Source: Pandoraea commovens (GTDB taxonomy: Bacteria; Pseudomonadota; Gammaproteobacteria; Burkholderiales; Burkholderiaceae). Taken from it: a stretch of DNA of 64,000 nt. Shown here piece after piece: positions 9,163-16,094 of the stretch. How positions within the stretch are numbered: position 1 is the stretch's first letter; each line of letters opens with the position of its first letter. The notes under the pieces are model-generated. The model had not been told where the DNA came from. It did no database searches and saw only the letters and a list, made by a program, of their open reading frames with translations. The position numbers and the translations under genes are program-made. Where the stretch lies: assembly GCF_902459615.1 (NCBI RefSeq), contig NZ_CABPSA010000014.1:28546-92545 (forward strand), read 5' to 3'.

Positions 9163-10629
9163 TCAATGCGAGATTTCGTCCAGCGTGCGCTGGTTGGTAC
9201 GCGGCCCGAACAGGCCGATGGACGCCATCACCATGACCATCGCAAACGTGATCAGCGCAAACACGCCGGTCACGTCGAAATGGCGCAGAGCAAAGGCGAT
9301 CATGAAGCCGGAGAACATGGCCGACAGGCGCGACATCGAGTACACGAAGCCGACGGCCCGGGCACGAATGCGCGTCGGGAACAGCTCCGTCTGATAGGCG
9401 TGATAGCCCACCGACAGCAGCGTGCCGCACAGCGTGATCGCAACGCCCAGAATCATCAGCATGCCGGGCGACGTCTGCACCGCGAACAGCGAACCGAAGA
9501 TCGCGATACCCAGCGCCGAGAGCACGACCAGCGTCTTTCTCTCGATACGATCGGCAATCGCCATGCCGATGAGCGGACCGAACGGGTTCGAGATCGCAAT
9601 GACGAACGAGTACATCAGGCTGTGTGTGATCGTGATGCCCTTGGACACGAGCAGCGTGGGCACCCACGACGCGAAGCCGTAGAACCCGATAGCCTGAAAC
9701 AGGTTGAAGACCAGCAACGTGATGGCACGACGGCGATACGGCTTTTGCCAGATTTCGCGGAACTTCGCCTTGGTCGCAGCAGGTTCGACGCTCAGCACCG
9801 GCGGCGGCAACGGACGGCCGGACTCGCGTTGCACACGCGCTTCCAGCACCGAGAGGATCGCTTCGGCCTCGGCGGCGCGGCCTTGCTGCGCGAGCCAGCG
9901 CGGGCTTTCCGGCACGCGGCGACGGATCGCCCAGACGATCAGCGCGCCCAGCGAACCGATGATGACCACCGTGCGCCAGCCGTCCATTCCGAAGACTTGT
10001 TGCGGCACCAGCCACCACGACAGCAACGCCACCGCGGGCACCGCGAGGTACTGAATCAGGTGCATGAAGGCGAAGGCACGGCCGCGCAGATGCTTCGGCG
10101 CGAGTTCGCTCACGTACGTATCGATGGTCACCAGCTCGACGCCGACGCCGATCCCGGCAATCAGACGCCACAGGTTGATCATCGGCGCAGTCGTCTGAAA
10201 CGCCATGATGAGCGTGGCGATGGAATACCAGAGCAAGGAGACAGTGAAGATCGTGCGACGGCCGTAACGGTCGGCGAGCCCCGTCAGAAAGAACGTGCCG
10301 ATGAACAGCCCTGCGAAGGACGCCGCCACAAACGCGCCGAGACCCGACACACCGAAGAACGATGCCGTCGTCGTCGAGTACAACCCGCTCTTGACGAGGC
10401 CGGGGCCCACGTAAGCGGTGAAGAAGAGATCGTAGAACTCGAACCAGCCGCCCAGCGCGAGCAGCAGGATCAGCATCCAGACGGAGCGCGTGGCGGGCAA
10501 ACGGTCGATGCGCGCATTGATCTGCCGACTCGCGTCGGACGGCCCTGCATGGGCGGCGGGCGACGCGTGTGCCGCGCCGACAGGCAAACTCGACATCTCA
10601 ATCCTCCTTTGGATTGCATTGCAGGTCAT
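9163..10629 (-). CDS. MFS transporter (sugar/metabolite:H+ symporter type)
   Basis: 488 residues with about twelve hydrophobic segments and the loop signatures of the MFS (GLADRYGRRTIF after the second helix; RRVPESPRWLAQQGR between helices 6 and 7, typical of sugar and aromatic/organic-acid symporters). It is probably the importer of the carboxylate used by the two downstream enzymes. A GGAGG site lies just before the start. The promoter contains a perfect palindrome (see 10626-10656). Confidence 0.88.
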   Translation of the reverse strand: MTCNAIQRRIEMSSLPVGAAHASPAAHAGPSDASRQINARIDRLPATRSVWMLILLLALGGWFEFYDLFFTAYVGPGLVKSGLYSTTTASFFGVSGLGAFVAASFAGLFIGTFFLTGLADRYGRRTIFTVSLLWYSIATLIMAFQTTAPMINLWRLIAGIGVGVELVTIDTYVSELAPKHLRGRAFAFMHLIQYLAVPAVALLSWWLVPQQVFGMDGWRTVVIIGSLGALIVWAIRRRVPESPRWLAQQGRAAEAEAILSVLEARVQRESGRPLPPPVLSVEPAATKAKFREIWQKPYRRRAITLLVFNLFQAIGFYGFASWVPTLLVSKGITITHSLMYSFVIAISNPFGPLIGMAIADRIERKTLVVLSALGIAIFGSLFAVQTSPGMLMILGVAITLCGTLLSVGYHAYQTELFPTRIRARAVGFVYSMSRLSAMFSGFMIAFALRHFDVTGVFALITFAMVMVMASIGLFGPRTNQRTLDEISH

Positions 10630-10656
10630 TCTGCCAAGTTCTGTCAGACAGAATGA
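10626..10656. promoter_or_regulatory. Nested palindromic operator candidate upstream of MFS operon
   Basis: A perfect 15-bp palindrome TTCTGTCAGACAGAA (10639-10653) lies about 10-25 bp upstream of the MFS start codon. An outer dyad TCATTCTG (10626-10633) / CAGAATGA (10649-10656) overlaps it. This is a good candidate regulator-binding site, possibly for the IclR protein at 5506 or the GntR protein at 11446. Confidence 0.5.
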
Positions 10657-10800
10657 CGTTCTGTTTTATGAGAAGTCGAAGGGTATGCCTCCACCCAAGG
10701 GGCGGGTATCGGGGTTTACGCGGACATAGAGAGGGCAATTCGGGCGCTTATGCCCGTCGCAAGGTTGGATCTGTAGACCTGGCCGATGGCCGCCACGCCG

Positions 10801-11436
10801 TCACATCTCGTCCACCGCTGTGGTGGCCGTCGGCTGACCGTCGTGGCATTCCAGCGAGAAGCGATTGCGCGTATCGACGTAAAAGCTCGCACCGAAGCGT
10901 CCGACAGGGAAGTAGTTTTGCAGACGCACGCGCCACGCCTGCGTGTCGATCAGTTCGTCGCGCGCGTGCATGCGTTCGACGCGTCCGATGAAGATGTGGC
11001 GGCTCGGTGTCTCTAGCGTCTCCCACAGCGTGCATTCGAACGCGACCGGGGCTTCGGCGATGCGCGGCGGGGCCACGAGACTACTCGCCACGGGGGTGAG
11101 CCCTGCATGCACGAGCTCGCTTTGCGTCGGCGGCAGACGCTCGCCGCACGCATGCATGCGTGCGGCCATCGCCTCGTCCGTCAGGTGCACGACATATTCG
11201 CGCGTGCGCAGAATATTCACCGCCGTGTCCTTGAGCGAATCGTCGTCGCGCCGGTTGATCGAGAGCATGACGATCGGCGGCTCTTCGCCGAGCATGTTGA
11301 ACATCGAAAACGGCGCGGCATTGACGACGCCGTCTTCGTTGACCGTCGTGACGAGTGCAATGGGACGCGGCACGATCAGGCTGGCCATCAACTTGTAGCG
11401 TTGATAGGCCGTAATTTCCCGGAAGTCGATTTCCAT
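10801..11436 (-). CDS. Flavin reductase-like FMN-binding protein
   Basis: 211 residues. The N-terminal half (YKLMASLIVPRPIALVTTVNEDGVVNAAPFSMFNMLGEEPPIVMLSI) is the split-barrel FMN-binding fold of flavin reductase-like proteins. Such proteins supply reduced flavin to a monooxygenase or act as small oxidoreductases; no partner oxygenase is adjacent. It lies 9 bp after the GntR regulator on the same strand, so the two share a transcript, probably with the deacetylase too. Confidence 0.82.
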   Translation of the reverse strand: MEIDFREITAYQRYKLMASLIVPRPIALVTTVNEDGVVNAAPFSMFNMLGEEPPIVMLSINRRDDDSLKDTAVNILRTREYVVHLTDEAMAARMHACGERLPPTQSELVHAGLTPVASSLVAPPRIAEAPVAFECTLWETLETPSRHIFIGRVERMHARDELIDTQAWRVRLQNYFPVGRFGASFYVDTRNRFSLECHDGQPTATTAVDEM

Positions 11437-11445
11437 GCGATGGCC

Positions 11446-12444
11446 TCAGGTGCGCTGGCGAATGGTGGATTTGGTCGATTTGGTGGCTTTGGTGGCTTTG
11501 GTGGATTGGGCAGACGATGTGGCGGTGTCGCGCTGCGCAGCGCCGGTCTCCGGCAAGCCGAGCAGCGAGGCGAGACTCTTCTGCCCACGCATCCGGGTCG
11601 TCTCGATGCGTCGCTCCAGTTCCTCCAGATGCGATTGCATACGGTCGATGGCACCTGCGGCGTCCCGTCGCTCGATGCACGCCACGATGGCGGTGTGTTC
11701 GTCGTGCTCGCACGGCGCGTAGCCCGGTGGCTCGTACAACCCCACGATGAGCGAGCAGCGCGAGATCAATTCACCGAGATAGCGCAAGAGCACGGCATTG
11801 CCTGCAAGCGCCGCCACGCGTAGGTGGAAGTCACTCGCCAGCCGCGCCCAGGACGGCTGATCGAAGCGGTGCATGGCCGCATGCTCGGCATCGAGTTGCC
11901 GACGCAGCATGGCCAGATCCTCATCGGTCACCCTTGCCACCGCCAGCTCGACGAGCGCGCGCTCCAGCGCACGTCGCGCTTCGAAGATCTCGCGCGTTTC
12001 TTCCGGCGTCGGCTCGGCGATCACGGCGCCCTTGTTGGGACGCAGCGTGACGATCCCGTCATGCGCCAGACGTTCGAGCACTCGGCGTACGACCGCCCGG
12101 CCCACGTCGAAGAGCTGACAAAGCTCGGGCTCGGGGAGCTTGGTGCCGGGTGTCAGACGGTGCGCCAGCACGCCGTCGACGATGGTCCGGTAGATGTGCG
12201 TCTCGACGCGCGTCTCGGCGCTCTGCTCAAGCGTGTCGTCGGACGGGGGGGAGTGCAGCGAGTGGAGCGAGAGCGGGCGGGAACCGGCGAGTCCGGTCGC
12301 TGTGGCGTCTGGGGCAGCACTGGCGGGATGACGGCGCGCTCGCGGCGCAGGCTTGTTGGCGGGCATAGCAGCTGAAGGCAATAGGGTCGACGTCGAATAA
12401 TCGGTGCAGTCCGGGCAATCGGGACAGTAGGGCTTGAGCGTCAT
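11446..12444 (-). CDS. GntR/FadR-type transcriptional regulator
   Basis: 332 residues. Residues about 78-145 are a GntR winged helix (YRTIVDGVLAHRLTPGTKLPEPELCQLFDVGRAVVRRVLERLAHDGIV), followed by an FCD ligand domain (EIFEARRALERALVELA...DFHLRVAALAGN...EHTAIVACIERRDAAGA). Two parts are unusual: a 75-residue Pro/Ser/His-rich N-terminal extension, and a C-terminal tail with four near-identical 9-bp units encoding Thr-Lys-Ala/Ser repeats. An internal ATG at residue 27 could be the real start. It may control the adjacent deacetylase and flavin reductase genes. Confidence 0.85.
   Translation of the reverse strand: MTLKPYCPDCPDCTDYSTSTLLPSAAMPANKPAPRARRHPASAAPDATATGLAGSRPLSLHSLHSPPSDDTLEQSAETRVETHIYRTIVDGVLAHRLTPGTKLPEPELCQLFDVGRAVVRRVLERLAHDGIVTLRPNKGAVIAEPTPEETREIFEARRALERALVELAVARVTDEDLAMLRRQLDAEHAAMHRFDQPSWARLASDFHLRVAALAGNAVLLRYLGELISRCSLIVGLYEPPGYAPCEHDEHTAIVACIERRDAAGAIDRMQSHLEELERRIETTRMRGQKSLASLLGLPETGAAQRDTATSSAQSTKATKATKSTKSTIRQRT
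11470..11505. repeat. 9-bp tandem repeat within GntR gene
   Basis: Four tandem units of tttggtggc or close variants encode a (Thr-Lys-Ala/Ser)n tail at the C terminus of the GntR protein. Because the unit is a multiple of three, copy-number changes would keep the frame. Confidence 0.8.
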
Positions 12445-12451
12445 GATGTCC

Positions 12452-13456
12452 TCAGCCCATCACGGCATCGGGCCGCGTGAGACTGACCGAGGCGACGTGT
12501 GCGGCGATATCGCCCGGGCGCGTGAGCCAAATCTCGCCGCGCTGCGCGGCTTGCACGATCGGTGTGAGCACGCGGCGCAAGTGCCGCAACCGGTAGGGCT
12601 GCCCCACGAGATACGGATGCAACGCGATCCCCATGACCAGCGGCTGAGCGCGGGTCGGGTGTTCGGCCTGCGCGTACATCTCGTCGAAGTTATCGGCAAT
12701 CATGTCGGCGAACGCCACACCGTCCATCTGACGGCCAACGATCATCGGAATGTCGTTGACCTCCTGAGGGTATGGCACCGACCAGAGCGCTCCATGGGCG
12801 GTTCGCATGCGCACCGGCCGGTCGTCGTGGCACCAGTTCAGCGTATAGCGGTAGCCGGTGCGGGCGAGCAGATCCGGCGTGTGATGCGTCTCCGAGATCC
12901 AAGGCGAGAGCCATCCCGTGGGAGCGCACCCCGTCGCCTGCGCCAGACGCGACCGGCAGTGCATGAGCAGATCGTGCTCGTGCGCGGGCTCGAAGTCGCT
13001 CTGACGATGCGCATTCGTGTGGCCGTGTCCGATCAGCTCGTCGCCACGAGCGACGCAGGCGTGCACGAGCGCCGGGCAATGATCGAGCAGCGATGTGTTG
13101 AGCACGACACCTGCGGGCATCGACAGATCGTCGAACAAGTCCAGACAACGCCATGCCCCGACCCGATTGCCGTATTCGCGCCAGCTGAAATTGAGCACGT
13201 CCGGCTGCGGCGAAACGGGGCCGAGATTCGCGCCCATCCCTTCCCCGAAAGCGAAGTGCTCCAGATTGAAACCCAGATAGACGGCCAGGCGCGCGCCATT
13301 CGGCCATCGATACGTATCGCGCGCCGTGATCGGCAGATAGTCGAAGCGGTCGTGAGAACGCAATGCGCCGAAGCGCATGTCGTCGTTCGCCAGAACGTCG
13401 CGTTCCGGAAGCGTCAGAGCAGAAGTCATCGGTATGTCGTCATTACGGTACGGCAT
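12452..13456 (-). CDS. Polysaccharide deacetylase family protein (PuuE/allantoinase-like)
   Basis: 334 residues with the NodB-like fold in the arrangement seen in PuuE-type proteins: RWPNGARLAVYLGFNLEHF near residue 50, GHGHTNAHRQSDF as the metal-binding His region, WLSPWISETHHTPDLLARTGYRYTLNW and a late ALHPYLVGQPYRLRHL. Such enzymes hydrolyse amide or cyclic ureide bonds rather than peptidoglycan. The N terminus is uncertain: a second ATG lies 27 bp in. It is 7 bp upstream of the GntR gene on the same strand and divergent from the sigma-54-driven transport operon. Confidence 0.82.
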   Translation of the reverse strand: MPYRNDDIPMTSALTLPERDVLANDDMRFGALRSHDRFDYLPITARDTYRWPNGARLAVYLGFNLEHFAFGEGMGANLGPVSPQPDVLNFSWREYGNRVGAWRCLDLFDDLSMPAGVVLNTSLLDHCPALVHACVARGDELIGHGHTNAHRQSDFEPAHEHDLLMHCRSRLAQATGCAPTGWLSPWISETHHTPDLLARTGYRYTLNWCHDDRPVRMRTAHGALWSVPYPQEVNDIPMIVGRQMDGVAFADMIADNFDEMYAQAEHPTRAQPLVMGIALHPYLVGQPYRLRHLRRVLTPIVQAAQRGEIWLTRPGDIAAHVASVSLTRPDAVMG

Positions 13457-13846
13457 CGCAGCAGGCTCAGCGAGTGAGGCCGTTCATTCATCGTCGAATC
13501 GTTCGTTGTTCGAATCGCTTGCCCGGCGTCGGGCAACTACACAGCCGGACATGCATCCGCGTCATGAGCCGTCTTGAAACATCCGCGCACTGCCGCAGTG
13601 CGCGCGCGTTCCGAGTTGGCGCAAAACGCGTCGTCAACGAACACCACACAGAATCGTTCGCAATTTCAATGCCAGATCGTCAACACATTGCCGCGCATAT
13701 CGTGCAAGGCGATTGCCATGAAATGTCGACGTGGTGGCACGCCTCTTGCGTACGGCGAAAACGTAGTGAGGGGTGCCCGATGCCAGAGCGCTCCTCGTCT
13801 TCGAATCGCTTCAGATATGCCTTATGTGTTCTTACGGAGATTGCTC
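13457..13846. other. 390-bp divergent intergenic region
   Basis: No gene is supported here. It separates the deacetylase and the transport operon and contains the sigma-54 promoter (13735-13750). Short repeated words resembling gaatcgttcg occur near 13496 and 13651 and could be activator sites. Confidence 0.6.
13735..13750 (+). promoter_or_regulatory. Sigma-54 (RpoN) promoter
   Basis: TGGCACGCCTCTTGCG matches the consensus TGGCAC-N5-TTGC at every fixed position. Its transcription start would fall near 13761, leaving a leader of about 85 bases before the ATG at 13847. Sigma-54 promoters need an enhancer-binding activator; none is encoded in the window. Confidence 0.75.
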
Positions 13847-15121
13847 ATGTCTGCCTCTGCACGTCGCCACACCCCCTGCTCCACCCTCACCGGCGACCCG
13901 GCACCGCTCGCCGCCCCTACCCGCCGCCGTTGGCTTCGCACCGGCGCGCTCGCCCTGGCGGCAGCGGGTATGACGTTTGCCAGCGTTTCGGGTTACGCAG
14001 CGGAAACGATCAAGATCGGTCTCATCACTGCGCTCTCCGGCCAGTCGGCGCGAGCGGGTGACGCGTTGACCCGCGGCATGACCATCGCCATCGACGAGAT
14101 CAACGCGAGCGGCGGCGTGCTCGGCGGCCGCAAGCTCGAACTGGTGCGTCGCGACGACGAGGGCAACCCGGCCAAGGGCGTGCTCGCCGCGCGCGAACTC
14201 ATTTATAAGGACAAGGTGGCCGTGCTCTTCGGCGGGCTGGATACACCGGTCTCGATGGCCATCGTCCCGATCGCCAATCAGGAAAAGGTGCCGTTCATGG
14301 GACCGTGGGCGGCTGGCACGCCGATTACCCACAACGGTGCGAATCCGAACTACGTGTTCCGCGTCTCGGCGGTTGACGAGATCGTCGACGGCGCGATGGT
14401 GAACTACGCTCAGCAGACCTTCGGTGCGAAGAAGCTCGGCCTCATTCTCGTGAACAACCCGTGGGGTGAATCGAACGAAAAAGGCATCGTCGCAGCGCTC
14501 TCGGCAAAAGGCATGAAGCCTGCGGCGGTCGAAAAGTTCGAAGCCAACGACGTGGACGTCACACCGCAATTGGGACGCCTGAAGGCTGCCGGGGCGGACA
14601 CACTGCTCATGGTCGGCAACGTCGGACCGTCGGCGCAAGTCGTGAAGTCGCTCGACCGTATGGGGTGGAAGGTGCCTATCGTCTCTCACTGGGGTCCGGC
14701 AGGCGGACGCTTCACCGAACTCGCGGGTCCCAACGCCAAAACCGTGCACTTCGTGCAGACGTACAGCTTCTTCGGTGCGACGTCGCCGGTGAGCGCGCGG
14801 GTGATAGCTGCGCTCAAGGCGAAGTACCCCGACATCAAGGGGCCGGACGACATCACGCCTGCGGTGGGCGTTGCCAATGCCTACGACGCGATGCGTCTCA
14901 CGGCGCTCGCCATCGACCGCGCCGGCTCGACCAACGGGGATGCGATCCGCACAGGCTTCTACAAGATCGACCGCTACGAGGGCCTCATCAAGACCTACGT
15001 GAAGCCGTTCAGCGAGCAGCAGCACGACGCGCTCTCGGCACAAGACTACGTGTGGGCGCAATTCATCGACAACCGCATCGTGCCGGTGGCCGCCGCAGGG
15101 GCGAAGGTCGCGGCGAAGTAA
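13847..15121 (+). CDS. Branched-chain amino acid-type ABC substrate-binding protein
   Basis: 424 residues from the ATG at 13847, which has a GGAGA-like site before it; longer in-frame starts upstream read through the promoter and are rejected. Residues 24-50 are an export signal with a TRRRWLRTG twin-arginine-like motif and hydrophobic stretch, cleaved near GYAA. The mature part starts ETIKIGLITALSGQSARAG, the typical LivJ/LivK-type periplasmic-binding-protein start. It captures an amino acid-like or amide ligand for the permease encoded next. First gene of the operon 13847-20337. Confidence 0.9.
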   Translation: MSASARRHTPCSTLTGDPAPLAAPTRRRWLRTGALALAAAGMTFASVSGYAAETIKIGLITALSGQSARAGDALTRGMTIAIDEINASGGVLGGRKLELVRRDDEGNPAKGVLAARELIYKDKVAVLFGGLDTPVSMAIVPIANQEKVPFMGPWAAGTPITHNGANPNYVFRVSAVDEIVDGAMVNYAQQTFGAKKLGLILVNNPWGESNEKGIVAALSAKGMKPAAVEKFEANDVDVTPQLGRLKAAGADTLLMVGNVGPSAQVVKSLDRMGWKVPIVSHWGPAGGRFTELAGPNAKTVHFVQTYSFFGATSPVSARVIAALKAKYPDIKGPDDITPAVGVANAYDAMRLTALAIDRAGSTNGDAIRTGFYKIDRYEGLIKTYVKPFSEQQHDALSAQDYVWAQFIDNRIVPVAAAGAKVAAK

Positions 15122-15215
15122 TGCTTGCCTAATGCTTACGTAATGCGCGCGTTGTCGGTGACACGACGGCGTCAACGAACGGGCGCTGCCGAGGCAGCGT
15201 CCCGGAGGACATCTC

Positions 15216-16094
15216 ATGCAATGGATCTCGGCGCTCGTCGCCGGCCTGGGGCTCGGCAGTATGTACGGCCTCATGGCGCTAGGCTTTCATCTGACTTTCG
15301 CCGTCAGCGCGACGGTCAATTTCGCGCAGGGCAGCTCGATGATGCTGGGCGCCGTACTGGCGTACACGTTCTCGCAAACGCTCGGCTGGCCGATGCCGCT
15401 CGCCGTCGCCATCGCGCTCGCGCTGTGCGCCGTCTACGGTCTGGTGGTCGAGCGGCTTGCGGTGCAGCCGTTCGTGCGGCGCGGTTCGAGCGCGTGGCTC
15501 ATGGCGACGGTGGCGCTCGGCATCGTGCTCGATAACCTCGTCATGCTGACGTTCGGCACGGAGCCGCGCAGCCTGCCCTCGCCGCTCGCACAAAGCGCGT
15601 TGCAGATCGGTGACGCCGGGCTCGGCGTGTATCCGTTGCAACTGCTGATCCCCGTCGTCGGTCTCGCGCTCGCAGGCGTACTGCATTACATCTTGCGACG
15701 CTCGCGCTGGGGTATCGCCATGCTGGCCGTTGTGCAGAACCGGGATGCGGCGCGCCTCATGGGGATTCCGATCCGTCGCACCATCGCCGGGGCCTTCGCT
15801 GTCTCGACGCTGCTCGCCGGGATTGCGGGCGTACTCATCGCGCCGCTGTTCAACGTGCAGGCGGACATGGGCACGGTCTTCGGCCTCAAGGCTTTTGCGG
15901 TCGCGATTCTGGGTGGATTGTCCAGCGCGTGGGGCGTAATGATTGCCGGTCTGCTGTTCGGCCTTGCCGAGGCGATGATCACGGCGACGCTCGGATCCGG
16001 CTACACACAAATCATCACGTTCGGTCTGGTTATCGTGTTGCTGGCAATGCGTCCGGACGGCATGTTCGGTCGTGCGGAGGTACGTAAGGTATGA
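15216..16094 (+). CDS. Branched-chain amino acid-type ABC permease LivH
   Basis: 292 residues with about eight hydrophobic segments, family-typical for LivH (GLGSMYGLMALGFHLTFAVSATVNFAQGSSMMLGA; MGIPIRRTIAGAFAVSTLLAGIAGVL). A GGAGG site precedes the ATG. Its last codons overlap the start of the LivM-LivG-LivF fusion by 4 bases. Together with that fusion it should form the membrane channel. Confidence 0.92.
   Translation: MQWISALVAGLGLGSMYGLMALGFHLTFAVSATVNFAQGSSMMLGAVLAYTFSQTLGWPMPLAVAIALALCAVYGLVVERLAVQPFVRRGSSAWLMATVALGIVLDNLVMLTFGTEPRSLPSPLAQSALQIGDAGLGVYPLQLLIPVVGLALAGVLHYILRRSRWGIAMLAVVQNRDAARLMGIPIRRTIAGAFAVSTLLAGIAGVLIAPLFNVQADMGTVFGLKAFAVAILGGLSSAWGVMIAGLLFGLAEAMITATLGSGYTQIITFGLVIVLLAMRPDGMFGRAEVRKV

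Noticed and set aside
9061-10656. Long plus-strand frame opposite the MFS transporter
   Set aside because: It is His/Arg/Gln-rich with no recognisable domain; the opposite strand encodes a full MFS protein.
12434-13477. Plus-strand frame opposite the deacetylase
   Set aside because: It mirrors the codon-bias shadow of the deacetylase gene.
13574-13846. Longer N terminus of the ABC binding protein
   Set aside because: It would include the sigma-54 promoter; a ribosome-binding site and export signal support the ATG at 13847.
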